Origin: Isoetes taiwanensis
Taxonomy: Eukaryota; Streptophyta; Lycopodiopsida; Isoetales; Isoetaceae
Direction: 5' to 3'
Length of the DNA: 64,000 nucleotides
Assembly (NCBI GenBank): GCA_021234155.1
Contig: JAJEKV010000128.1
Location: 2,025,736-2,089,735, forward strand
Shown: positions 44,801 to 56,397 of the stretch, in pieces
Position numbering within the stretch: position 1 is the first letter of the stretch
Layout of the letters: every line of letters starts with the position of its first letter
Program-made: the position numbers and the translations under genes
The notes under the pieces: model-generated
What the model was told of the DNA's origin: nothing
Database searches by the model: none
The model's input: only the letters and a program-made list of their open reading frames with translations

Positions 44801-47104
44801 CGGAGCCCAGGGTCAGCTTCTTAAGCTTGAGTGTAGAAGACAGGCAGATGATTTGGGTTGTGTGGTTGGGATAGAAAATGACATCATACTGTGGCTACAG
44901 TCTCCACCCCTACTGCCTTTTCTTCAGAGGTTTTTTCAAGCCGCTGAACCCAAAGGGTTCAAAGGCTTTCACTGGCTTTAATGCTAGCGATGTATTTTTT
45001 GGCCCATTGTGGATTCTGAATTTTCCACCGAAACTGTCAAATTTGAAGGCGTGTACACTGCATGCAGGTTCCCATTTTTCATTTACAGAGAAAATAACCA
45101 GTGCTTTTGATGTCCAATTTAACATGCTGCAGGGAACTGTGTGATATCTCTGATTTTTCCTGGTTTTGATTGTTGGGCAAGGGACATATCATATGCCTTT
45201 ACCTTTGGAACTCTCATTTCATTACACAGAAAAGATTCGGAGCTTGCTGAGGTGCTAAAAAAACTTGAACGCACGTCCAGAGCTTGAAGATATACTCGCT
45301 AAGAAAGATTAGAGGTATGATGCACACGTGACCTTTATCCCAAGTTTGGGCATCTACACTTCATGATATTATGCCAAAACCCAATAAGGATTGTTTTACG
45401 AAAGCACGGTAGCTATACCGTGCTATTCTGTCTCTCATACTTAATAGGCAAAGTAAGCAATATGTAGTCAGATAGAAGCCGTGTATAAAGTGGCGTGGAT
45501 GTAGACTTTGAAGGTTGAAATAATTGTATCAGCTCCTTGCCATCATTAATCCTTGTGGAAGTAGTCTCAAGATGCTATTGCACCAACCACACAGGTGAGC
45601 TCTCACTTACCATTTGATAGGCCCCTTTCTTCTTCACAATAATGCACTTTTGCGACATGTCATGATGAATTATTGGTGAAATTGTGAAATACACGTTGGA
45701 AAATATATTGACCTGCTGAATACGACTTATTGAGACTAAGATAACATGGCAAGGAACCATTATGGCAGAAATTCTTCTAATGAATAGGCGATCCTATGTT
45801 TTGAGCTTTTATGACTGGTCTTTTGTGATGTTACAATGCATGTCTAAAATAGAGCTTTTGAGATCATAGTACGGGATGCACAAATTGGAATATGAGCTGA
45901 AGTTGAAATCATGTATTACAGTTTTTTTATTAATTACAGATGTAAAGTTTGAGCATTCTAGTGTTGCAGCTCATAAGCATGCTCTACATCAACGATTATT
46001 AATTGGCTAACTGAAACTATGCATATAGCTATATAGCTATATTTGCTTCATAGTTGAACATATGTTTCTCAAATATTATGGTATATTATGGTATGGAATT
46101 CATTAGTTGATCCATCCATAATCATACGGTCATATTTCATGCTAGTTGTGTGGCTTAGTATGGTTTTCAACGTGCCATGTTTTCCTTACCATGTAGTTAG
46201 ACCATGAAATAGAAATCAATGGGTAACAATAATTTAGCTACAAGCTACTAACAAATGGGATGTAGAGTACGCATTTAGAAAATAAAATCTTAAAGACAAG
46301 GCTCAAAGCTCACTCGTTGCCATTGGGTGGTGGAAATAGAAAAAGGAGATATAAAAGAAGGGTGCCTATCAGATGGTAGCCTAAGGGTCTGGATCTGGTG
46401 GCCTAAGGGTTAGGGTCAGGTCATTGTATATAGATCCACCCAGACCTAAACCCAGTGGCTACTGCCTCCAAGATATATATAATTTATCTTTCTTTGTTAC
46501 ACACAGAGTAAGTATATAGATGATCTGTGTCTTTGCAGTTAAAGATGTAAAATAAAATGGTAGAAAAAAAGCATTCATACAGATTAGGTGCCATTTTTCA
46601 TTTCAAGATTATCACTAGATGCAAAAGTTTTCTTTTAAACTTACTGAATGCTGTCCATCTATGCAGGGTATCTAATTTCCAAAGGATCATACATTGAGCA
46701 GAGTAAATAATCGTGTTGGACAATATTGCATGAAGGAGCATCTCCATGATGCATATCATAAATGTATTCTTACATATGGAAAGCTATTGGATTGATGGGT
46801 CATGTTTTATTCATACGCATTTTGGATAACCATTCTGCATAGATATATTGGCAACTACATAGGTTAGAATTCTCCATGCTCAAACACAGTTCAAATTTTG
46901 CATGTCCGAAACTTAGATTCTTTTGTTTTAATACAAACATCTTTCGTAGCGAGTCGTTAGTCAATATCCTTCTATCGCGGCGCATCGAACCAAAGCAAAA
47001 AATGCATGTTCAAATCCCGCATGTTTAAAGACGTATAGGCGAAGTTGGGAAGAGAACGCTCAAGACGTACCGTCCGCCGATAAGTTTCTTGACATGCATA
47101 TTAT
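41869..47104. other. Long gene-free stretch
   Basis: No motif-bearing frame was found on either strand. Seen are an 8-bp hairpin GCACGGTA/TACCGTGC (45404-45423), a cluster of GCTATGGC words near 44.73-44.80 kb, and repeated TTCTCGAGACC blocks (about 42.70, 42.81 and 42.86 kb). Confidence 0.4.
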
Positions 47105-47330
47105 TCATTTTTGGGTTGGGGCAAGCCCTTGTTTATGTGGGGTTTATGGCATATTCCAAGTATATATCAGTATATGCCAGAAATATACCAATGACTGCTA
47201 AAAACCTGCTATCGGGTGTAAACTGGCGGTAGCAGCTGTTGTTGGGCAGCCACTCTGGAAACCGGCTAACCCACCAGAATATGGGCCTTTGCTGAAGCAT
47301 CGATTCCGTCCACCATTTTCCCTGCACAGC
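47105..47330. repeat. Dispersed repeat family member B (partner at 37195-37460)
   Basis: See the left partner. This copy has TTGGGTTGGGGCAAGCCCTT, GCATATTCCAAG and TGCTAAAAACCTGC in the same order and orientation. Confidence 0.5.
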
Positions 47331-47525
47331 TCCCCACCAATAGAATCGCGTTGTGGGCGCCCATTGTACAGGTAAGACTGCTCATTCCTGGTGTTTCTGG
47401 CATAAAACTTAATCGCTTTTAGCATCGGGCGTGATTGCTTTTTTTTTTTTTTCCGTTGGCAAATCAGAATTGGGTGTTTTGGCTTTCCAAGGCTTCTGAT
47501 TTCATTTCTGCCACATTTATTTTAG

Positions 47526-47900
47526 ATGGAGGTTGCATATTTGAGGAATACTAGTATCTTCGGTGTTAACGGCCATTCTTACTTGTCTCCAATAAGTAAG
47601 GAACGGTTTGGAACAAGATCTTGCCGTATTTCAGTCGTTAGGTCCAAGTCGTTTGGGCGAAATAAAGGTACTCTGTGTGGGAACCAGGATTGTGGCGTGC
47701 TGCTTTTACAGGATTCAATTGCAAGTACTAGTTGTCAGGCAAGCTATCAGAATCTGTGCAAAAAATATTTGAAGTCATACACACAGAGTTCATATGGGGG
47801 AGATAGAAAAGAGTTAAATTTAGGTATGCCACTGAACGTTGTTTCCCAGAGGAGTATTTGTGCATTCTCATTCTTCATAATGCCATCAATGCAGGTAGCA
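47526..47900 (+). CDS. Possible first exon, plastid-targeting-like N-terminus
   Basis: The ATG at 47526 opens 125 codons. The first 50 residues are rich in Ser, Arg and Lys with few acidic residues (SPISKERFGTRSC, RSKSFGRNK), like a chloroplast transit peptide. A GTATGCC at 47823 is a possible splice donor before the frame becomes hydrophobic. It precedes the DUF179-like exon at 49057 and could be its first exon. No conserved domain is visible. Confidence 0.35.
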
Positions 47901-48133
47901 TAGCTTTCTTACCTGATGCTGGAATTGTCAAATTATTGTTAAACTTAAAATTTGATCTTGAGAGGGACCATGTAACCATGTTGGATATGCATGCTACACA
48001 CACGTATGAAGCAAGAGAGGTAGGGAACGTACATTTACTATCTAATGGATAAATGCAGGGATATGCTTGCTCTGTTGGAAGAACTGGCAATAGAACTATG
48101 TGCTTGTCTTTATTTCCTTATGCTTATCAATGA

Positions 48134-48737
48134 AAACGTAAAAGCAAGGGAATTGTATAAGTAGGAGTTTTGAAATGCTTAGGCACCCAGATGAAGATGA
48201 CTATTTCTTTTTCTGGTCATAACCACTGTGTTCGACATTTATTATGCTTCATGCAGGGGACCAGGTTTATCTTAGACCATTTGATTTATCTGGAATAGAT
48301 TTGAGGTCTGTTATGGTTGTGAATTAACAACTCTTCTCTTCTTTGCCATTGGAGGAGGAATCTCTACTGCTCGTTCTATCATAGAAGCACATGATGCAAA
48401 TGATGGGATCCTCAATCTTAAATTGCGATATGTGCTCTTCTTTGCTCTCAACATATGTGCGAAATCATTTTGTCATAACAGCTTACACTTAGATCGGATT
48501 GAAGGCAAGTGTCTAGCACATCATTATTGAAAGACTGATTTCCACATGTATCTCCTGCAGGGGATACGATTTTGAATGTCAGATTATAACTGTAGTTAGC
48601 ACAAAGTTATGATGTGCCAATGGTATAGAGGAGAATTGTAAGCAAGTTTTCAAGTATAGGCCATTAAACGTAAAAGCAAGGGCATTGTACAAGTAGGAGC
48701 TTTGAAATGCTTAGGCACCCAGATGAAGATGACTATG
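48134..48737. repeat. Direct repeat pair of ~70 bp (48134-48206 and 48669-48737)
   Basis: Both copies contain CGTAAAAGCAAGGG, AGTAGGAG and GAAATGCTTAGGCACCCAGA at the same spacing, about 530 bp apart. The function is unknown. Confidence 0.8.
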
Positions 48738-49056
48738 GAGTTTCAAAGACATTGAGTGTATGCAAAATAACGATATTTTTCCGGTGATAGATATCAGATC
48801 AGTTTACTTGGATTACAACCCAAGTTTTTCTTGCATTAGTGGAATATGAACTGCTTGATTTGAATCACTCTCATGTCAGTTTCTGCTTGATTGTTGAGAA
48901 TAAAAACAAGCCCGACAAGCTGCACCATGGATCATTCTGGTGTTGCTTGAACAGATTTAGCCAATCAAGCAGATAACACGTTAAGCCACCTCCAAGAATT
49001 ACACTCTATAGAATGTAAAACATATGGACTTATGCATTTTATATTTCTCTTTGCAG

Positions 49057-49329
49057 GATCAAGACATGCTTGTAAGGCTTCAATGGAGGGCAGTTCTGGT
49101 CATTCCAATTCAGACGGTGAGGAGCCTACTGGAAATAGGAATGGTGATATATCTACTTCGTCTGACTGGCGAGCTTTCCGGGCTAAGCTAGTCGCAACAG
49201 AACAATTGCAGAATGACACACCTGTTGCTTCAGATAAGAAATGTGAAAGGGGTACCAGAACTTTAGGTAAAGGTGGGCGCATCCTATACTTAAAGCTGAA
49301 GCAGGATGTATCCTTATAGCTACAGTCGA
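49057..49329 (+). pseudogene. DUF179/UPF0301 (AlgH-like) protein exon, frameshifted
   Basis: The exon follows a TTTGCAG acceptor. It reads a Ser/Gly/Asn-rich linker, then SSDWRAFRAKLVATEQL, the N-terminal signature of plant plastid DUF179 proteins. After a one-base deletion near 49271 comes WAHPILKAEAGCILIAT, which matches the start of the conserved AlgH fold (W-A-H-P...G-x-L-L-x-A-T). A GTACGG donor-like sequence follows. The rest of the DUF179 domain is missing; MsrA exons come next instead. The biochemical function of the family is not established. Confidence 0.6.
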
Positions 49330-49434
49330 GGTACGGAGGAATTCGTTTTGCTTCACATTAGGGTTTGCATTTTGTTTTTTGTCTAGTTTAAATGGCATCA
49401 TATAGTAGAATAAATATATTTGGATCTATGATAG

Positions 49435-50423
49435 GTGGAATACGATCCAACAATTGTTAGATACGAGCAGCTATTAGACATCTTTTGGTCTAATCATGAT
49501 TCTACACAAGTATTTGGACAAGGCCCAGATGTTGAGCAATACAGGTACAGCTTGTATGATATTAACAAGCGAAAAATCATTTTCTTTACTCGTGTTTCTG
49601 TTCTACCAGGTCAGTTATATTTACTCAGGGGGAAGAAGAAGCAAGCCTTGCAGAGTTGAGCGAGGAGAGAGAACAAGACAAGAGAGCGAATGCTTTAATA
49701 GTTACTGAAATTGAACCTTTGGATACATTTTATGCTGCAAAAGTGGAGCACCAGGTAAAAACGAAATCATTTAGTAGTTTTCTTTTACTTTTTTATCTTT
49801 ATCATCCTTCTTCCACCATCTGTTTGTATATCATAAACTTGGTCTGCCTTCTTTCTCAAATCTTTCTTCTGTCCCGTGCCACTTCACAACCTTGAATATT
49901 CATAAAGTTTATGTGGGCATCTTCTGGTGCTTACGCTGCTACTACAAAGAAAATAGCAAAAAATATGACCCTTACACTAGTTACATATAAATGAAAACCT
50001 TTTGACGTAAGATCTGGATCTCTGGCTCCAAAAGAATAATTTTTTCACATGTGCAGGCATATCTGTATAGTCATCAATTGGGGTAGAAGTTTAGTGACGC
50101 CATGGTATTTGTATGCAAAATATGATCGAACTATGAGGAGTAAGAAGTATACAGTTGTTAAATGCTTTTATGTGATTTTAGATGAAGTTAGGTAGATATT
50201 TAGTTTTGTATTGACCTGTTTCTCATTCTGACATGTTTTCCTTGTGGATCTCTGAAATTGCTGATTTTTTTCGTAATAAATGTTGTAGAGATTTGAGTTG
50301 AGGCGGAGGCCTTTGCTGCTCCAAGTTTTTGGGGAGCTTTCAGAGGAAGATTTTGTCAAATCAACAGCTGCAGCGAAATTTAATGGCTTTTGTGGCGGGG
50401 ATGTACCCACCGCCTTATCATAA
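49435..50423 (+). pseudogene. msrA: Peptide methionine sulfoxide reductase A, last three exons
   Basis: Exons 49435-49544, 49610-49754 and 50289-50423 join in frame through GT-AG introns. The joined product reads [38 protein letters not shown] and [12 protein letters not shown], through IVTEIEPLDTFYAAKVEHQ, RFELRRRPLLLQ and a stop. The block V-x-Y-D-P...Y-x-x-L-L-x-x-F-W...H-D...G-x-D-x-G-x-Q-Y-R-S is diagnostic for MsrA, and the tail matches plant MSRA5-like proteins. MsrA reduces methionine-S-sulfoxide in oxidised proteins. The N-terminal part with the catalytic G-C/S-F-W motif is not present upstream, so the gene is 5'-truncated although splice sites and frame of the retained part are perfect. 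Confidence 0.85.
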
Positions 50424-51549
50424 CTTCGTAAGTGCCAAAGTCAACCTCTTTCTGAAATATCGGCCAAAAGTTGATGAACTTTTGTAAATATAGCCACCAT
50501 CCTCCATCCATAATTGAATCTGAATCACAGCTTTGGAGCTTGCAAGTTGGAGCTTTGAAGAGTTTCAAAGTTTGAAACAGTTTCCAGAGTCTCTAATTTA
50601 GTTGGGCTTTTAAATCCTAGTTGGGCTCGGGTTGCGTTTGCCAAAACCTGTGTACATTTTCCCACCAAATTAAAATGATACAATGACCAGGTGCTGGAAA
50701 AGCGTGTCATGGCCACAGAAAATTGTAAAGACATTATAGCAGAAATATTTCTAGCACTATTGTACCAGCACTGTAGAATAGTAATCCTAACTGTGGTAGG
50801 ATTCAGTGTTGCTTCTTGCTTAATGAGAAAGAAGAGAGACATCCTTAATTGGACGATTATATTATTTGCAAACATGTGATAATTAAAGGCAGACTTTCGC
50901 ATATCAGAGCAGTGGAGGAAACCAAACCAACTGTAGCCCCCTGTGGATCAAAAGGACCAGCTATTTGTAGCCCCCTGTGGATCAAAAGGACCAGCTATTT
51001 CTCTGGCAACATATTCAATTAGGTGCTCTGCAAACATGTGATAATTAAAGACTTTGGCATATCAGAGCAGTGGGGTTTTGCTCACAAAATTGAGGTCATT
51101 GGTGTTTTCAATGCATAGCACGATTGTGAATGCTATATGAGTTTTAAATTTATGCATGTTGTGTCTTATTCTAAGCACCAGGGTTTGCACAAATTGAACA
51201 TGCACGTATTTTTTTTTTTCTCAAGATCAAGGAATGCTAGTTGCTCAAATCTTGTGTTCTGATTTGCCAAATTCTCCATCATATTGTATGGCATTATTAT
51301 GTCCTCTACTTTGCAAGTTTCACTTGTGATACAAGTAGCAATCATATTTTCCACAAGCTACAACTATATTTGCCATTGTGCAATTATTGTGGATGAGGTT
51401 CTTTACACAACAGTTGACATGTTTTATGTCCTCGGTGAAAAAAATACCTGCTACTATACAAGCCACTAATTATTTTGCTAGTTGTGGGGTGATTTTGCCT
51501 CTACTTGCTCTGTTTTATAAGATTGAATTGTCTGTTATACGTGTATCAG
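50424..51549. other. Spacer with local duplications
   Basis: It contains a 37-bp tandem duplication (about 50935-51000, word TGTAGCCCCCTGTGGATCAA). A ~45-bp segment with CAAACATGTGATAATTAAAG also occurs twice (about 50870 and 51030). No gene. Confidence 0.7.
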
Positions 51550-52901
51550 GACTACCTAACGAAACAGAAGCATGCTTGAGGCCACTGTATTTAGCAAGTA
51601 CACTTCTAGCTGCTCGAACTATTGGGCAGCCTTTACTGGCAGGAAATGGTGTGAGTAGACGGGCAAAGCTTCTGAAAGATTTAGCAGAAAGGAAGAGTTA
51701 TACAAATGGTGCTTCACATGAAAAAGCTGCTTTGGGCACAGGAATTGGTAAGGTCACTGATATGTATGAATTGTTGAATGCTATTGAGCATAGCAGAGAA
51801 GATGAGCACGAACCATTAGTCACTCATACCCTATTACTTCTATGCCCATGTGATCTTTTATCAACAATAGCCCGCAATCCTGAAGAAGCTTGCAGAGTAT
51901 ATGATGGGGATTTTCTGTCTCCCCGACTTGTATGGAATGAGCACTTGCGGGTAAAAGTTAGAACTACTTTAGCAAAATAAGCAACAAAGGTCCAAAACCT
52001 TGTACATAACAAAGAAATATGTGGCCTTCCTCAATGGCACGACCAATATTCCTACAATATTCTTACATTATGTACTTGTAACTATTTCAAGTAAAGAAGG
52101 CAGACCTACCTATAGAGATGATGAATATGATGATTATGCAAGGGAGATGTATCTAGGAGGATTTTTTATTGATCAATTCCTTCGACAACCTGAATATGCC
52201 TTCAATTCAATACTGGAAAGAGATTGTAAAATGTTAGTTCTTGGGTTTTCAACTGACGGCTTATATACTGATAAGCTTACCTTTGATGATCGAAGAAGAC
52301 TGTTGTTAGCCCTGTTGTTTCTTTTCAGACTTAGGCCTTCTCTTTTATCGGGCAATTCCAACATTGACATCTTTCTCCCTTTGTGTGATTTGACAAGCAG
52401 CTTAAATGGTCAAGATCGCAGAGCTCTTGCTCAACTCCGCAATGTTGACGCTCCATCTGACCGCTACACACTCGATATAGCATATTACATGATATCTCGG
52501 GAACTCATCCATCTTTGTGGCATCTTTTCTCACTTGAATATTCCAATCTCGATGCAAAGTAAAACTAGTACTGATTGAAGGCTATCCAACCTTATGCTGT
52601 TATTAAGACTTGTATTGAGGGAAAGAATCCTTTCAAAGTTTCTAGATTTGGTCCTGGACTTTGGAGGTTCATCCATTGTAAGAAATCGTGCAGAATGCCT
52701 TGCAATAATGTGGAAGATAAACGACAAGTCGAGGAGGTAAGAGTTCTTCTTGAAAATTTTGTTCCAAAATCCTGGAAAGGTTATGGTGCATGGAACATCC
52801 CACTTGGCAGCACACAAGATGTAGTTTCCGCGAGAACAATTGAACACTTTTTGGAACATCGGTTTCCTAGTAACTGGAGCAATGAAACAAATGGTGAGTA
52901 G
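51550..52901 (+). pseudogene. RME-8/GRV2-like (DNAJC13 family) fragment
   Basis: After a TATCAG acceptor the frame reads to 51978 with LVTHTLLLLCPCDLLSTIAR, EEACRVYDGDFLSPRLVWNE and LRVKVRTTLAK, then a stop. A second frame (52080-52577) has YRDDEYDDYAREMYLGGFFI, DQFLRQPEYAFNSILER and DRRRLLLALLFLFRLRPSLL. A third runs to 52901. The alternation of P-R-L-V-W-N...R, then E-x-Y-x-G-G-x-x-x-x-x-F-L-x-x-P, then L-L-x-L-L-x-L-x-R is the architecture I know from the RME-8/GRV2 endosomal proteins, but the J domain and P-Y-W repeats are not present. An alternative is another large armadillo-type protein. The in-frame stop and shift suggest a pseudogene. Confidence 0.4.
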
Positions 52902-53009
52902 GGGGATGAATTTGTTATGAATCCGTTGCAAGCGATGAAGGTACACCAACTTTAGGCAAATCCAGAAACAAACAAAATAACGAAGGAATTGCTTGTCTAA
53001 TAAATTTTT

Positions 53010-53646
<637 letters not shown>

Positions 53647-53769
53647 TCAAACACATTTCAACATCATGGAAGCATACTTTAGCAAACATGAAGAAGCAAG
53701 GTCAATATAAAATGCATAACACTGCAGTGTTCTCATATAAATCTGTACTACCCTCCAATGTCCAAAGTA

Positions 53770-53969
53770 AAGAAGGAATTGCTCGGCCAATAAATTTCTT
53801 TAATTGTATCATCAAACATTGCTGCCATAAATAAGAAAACCATGTATCAGACTCAAAATACAAAAGCTCGTATTATCCACCAGCAACATTAGAAGCTTGG
53901 CCAGCTACTCGCATGAATACTGCTCGATATGTCTATCCATGATTTCTGGCAACCTTTTGCCCATCCAGT

Positions 53970-53970
<1 letters not shown>
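53770..53970 (-). pseudogene. tRNA (guanine-N7) methyltransferase 3' end, copy B
   Basis: DNA similar to copies A and C over the 3' end only (words CAGCAACATTAGAAGCTTGGCC and ATCATCAAACATTGCTG in shortened form). It stops at the T homopolymer at 53971-54001. No frame remains. Confidence 0.6.

Positions 53971-54001
<31 letters not shown>
53971..54001. repeat. T homopolymer
   Basis: A run of about 31 T residues separates TrmB copies B and C. On the minus strand it is a poly(A) placed directly after copy C's 3' direction, as a retrotransposed tail would be. The copies are otherwise not clearly processed. Confidence 0.85.
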
Positions 54002-54005
<4 letters not shown>

Positions 54006-54350
54006 CATCATCAAACATTGCTATTGTGTTATAAACAACAGGCAACCATGTAGTGGATCTAATGGCTTCAGAACAAAAAGTTTGTGTCATCAACCCACAA
54101 CATTAGAATCTTGGCCAACTACTCGCCTAAATATAGCTTGGTATGTCTGTCCATAATTTCTGGCATCCTTTTGCCCTTCTTCTGATGTTGTTGTCAGCAA
54201 CCCTACAACTGGATCTTCTAAAAGCTCTTTCTCAGTGATCTTTTCAAACAATGGGTGGGCTTCCAAGCAGGATCTCATCCAATTACCAACCTCCCGTAGC
54301 CATCCCATATGCATACTCATCAAGGAGAGTTTGGCTGATTATTCTCTACG
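54002..54350 (-). pseudogene. tRNA (guanine-N7) methyltransferase C-terminal exon, copy C
   Basis: Minus strand reading, open from 54323 to 54090: a W-x-x-x-x-G-N-W-M-R-S-C-L-E-A-H-P-L-F-E block, then ITEKELLEDPVVGLLTTTSE and EGQKDARNYGQTYQAIFRRV. This is the C-terminal end of plant TrmB, ending with a short extension and stop. It is the least damaged copy, but the S-adenosylmethionine-binding N-terminus is absent. Confidence 0.8.
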
Positions 54351-54788
54351 ATTCGAATTAATCATGTACCAATGTTATGCATGTGTCTCTCTATGTGAAT
54401 AATAGTTGCAAGATATGAATCAATAAAATTGTATTGTTAGAAAATGAATAGTACTGAATCATACACACACAGCCCGCAGATCTCAAGCAAACACACCCTC
54501 TAGGGGCTAGAGGGCAACCCTTCGTGCGCAGCACCTTGTTTTGTTTTGGGTAAGTATTGGACGTGTAAGTTGTTAGAGGCATTGCTACGATTTAGTTAAT
54601 TTTTTTTCCTATTAGGGACTTTGATATGTGTGTGGCAACGTTGCACACACGTTTAGTGGCTTTAATTCCGCTTTAACATGTGAAAGAGCAGAATATACGT
54701 GGTATATGCCCATAATGTGGCCACGTCCGGTATCTAAAGGCGCTCGTTATGCGCACCGCCGGAGAGGAGAAACAAGAAAATTTTAGGT

Positions 54789-55864
54789 ATGGAGGCTCCT
54801 GCAGTTCCAGACTCGCCTTTCCCTGTGCTTCCGTTGGATTTGCAGAACCAGATCATCGCCCGTTTCCCTTTTCCTCATTTCTTCACAATTCCGCTCCTTT
54901 CCAAACGCTGTAAAAATCTGTTCTCCGACCCCTTTTTCCTTCGCCTTTGTGATCAAACCCCTGTTCCGCCTTCATCTTGGCTGCTTCTTCCCAAATATCC
55001 TTCTTATCTGGGTTGCTTAGCCTTCAATTTGCTAAATAATCACTGGTATAATCTTCCTTTGTCTTCCCTTCCGCTCAATCTGCATGTAGATTCCGTCAAG
55101 GACGGAGTTCTTGTTCTAACATCACCAGATTATACCTCTGTTCCAAAGATTTACCTGTATAATCCTTTGCGCAGAGCCAAGTTGGAGATAACTTGTCCTC
55201 GATTTATCAGAGGAAGCAGCAGTGTGGTTTGTTTGTCTCATAATAAATATAAAGTTCTTGTTTTAGCTCTTAAATCAGGTGTGGAAGATGCCGTTGCTGT
55301 TTTGGCTTATCATTCTGATATGAACGTTTGGAAAGAGGAATCTAGGTTATCCTCTGATTTTGTGTTGGATTCTCCTGTGAAAAAAACTGTCCATTTAGGT
55401 CATAAATGGTTTGTGCTCGGAGAAAAGAGGGATTCTGAGAGAAGAATAGCATTAATGTATGATACTCATATCCAGGATTGGACTCCTATTTTGCTTCAAA
55501 TGATAGATTAGAGACCAAGAGTTGGATAATGAACTGCAAGAATGCTCTGTTTTTGGCACAATTGCAGAATACAGAGATCCATATGTGGATGCTGGATATG
55601 CAGTCTCTGAACTGGATGGATTGGGGTTCAGTTCCGCAAGAATTTGCCACGGAATTTGTGGAAGGAAAAAGGAAACAATCTGATTTGGATGATTGCAGTG
55701 CCATGGACCAGTATCTCGTTTTCTGTAAGCTTCCCAAGATCTTGGCATTTGACACAGTGCAAAAATCCTGGAAATGGCTTCCAAATAATCCCATCTTGCA
55801 CGAGAGTTCAATGTTTTCAAAATGTGCCTTTTCCTTTGACCCTCTTTTATGCACCATTGTTTGA
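54789..55864 (+). CDS. F-box protein, one frameshift
   Basis: The ATG at 54789 (after TTTTAGGT) opens 240 codons to 55511. The reading then continues in the next frame from about 55478 to a TGA at 55862, giving about 357 residues in total, a usual length for plant F-box/kelch-type proteins. Residues 13-50 form the F-box (LPLDLQNQIIARFPFPHFFT then LLSKRCKNLFSDPFF). The C-terminal part has spaced WLLLP, YLYNPLRR, W-K-E-E and W-x-W-L-P-N-N segments suggestive of kelch-like or F-box-associated beta repeats. Such proteins bind SKP1 and select targets for SCF ubiquitination. No intron is seen. The shift lies near 55480-55510 and may be a real mutation or an assembly error. Confidence 0.75.
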
Positions 55865-56099
55865 CAAATAGCAATTTTTGTCTTTACAACCACTCCTTCA
55901 ATATGTACTTACATTTCAATTTTCTTGTTACCTTACTTTTATGTATTCATCACAATGTCTCTTCCTCTCTCCACTACCTCTATTCAAATAATTTGCCATT
56001 ATATGTCATGCCCACAAGATTTTGCATATAAGCTTTGAGCATTTGCCATATTTTGTATAGGAACTCCATAGTTCTTATAGATTGTTTGTCGGCAACTGA
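55865..56099. other. 3' flank of the F-box gene
   Basis: T/C-rich DNA without features. No polyadenylation signal was assigned with confidence. Confidence 0.4.
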
Positions 56100-56102
56100 A
56101 AA

Positions 56103-56316
56103 CTCGAATCACGGGAAAAAACCATTGGGCTTCATTCTGCCTTCCCATCCAATCAGATTACGACACGTGGCAAGTTCGAGCAAGAACAGTGGCAGATGTT
56201 TACCTTCCTTCAGTCGATTTTACCCTGCATTCCATGGATCCTACCCTGCATTCCGTCGATCTTACCTTCCATTCAACAGCAGAATGAAGCCCAATGGATG
56301 TTTTCCGTTAATGGAA
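56103..56316. mobile_element. Small foldback/MITE-like element
   Basis: A perfect 19-bp inverted repeat, CCATTGGGCTTCATTCTGC (56122-56140) and its complement (56279-56297), extends imperfectly outward to about 35 bp (ACGG...AAAA). The interior holds three ~21-bp repeats containing TACCCTGCATTCC / TACCTTCCATTC (about 56215-56277) and a CACGTGGC G-box-like word (about 56165). No clear target duplication was found. Confidence 0.65.
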
Positions 56317-56397
56317 TGTGAAGTCCCTAATTACACTTATACTAGTTATTGGATTTGCATTTTTCTAGACAGATATTACTCTAATGGGTCCTAATAA

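Noticed and set aside
45404-45423. GCACGGTA/TACCGTGC hairpin
   Set aside because: Short and isolated; listed only as part of the gene-free stretch. Its resemblance to the CACGGTGC family is partial.
46980-47030. TTCAAATCCCGC word recalling a tRNA T-arm
   Set aside because: No pairing 5-bp T stem, anticodon arm or acceptor stem could be drawn. No tRNA or rRNA gene was recognised anywhere in the window.
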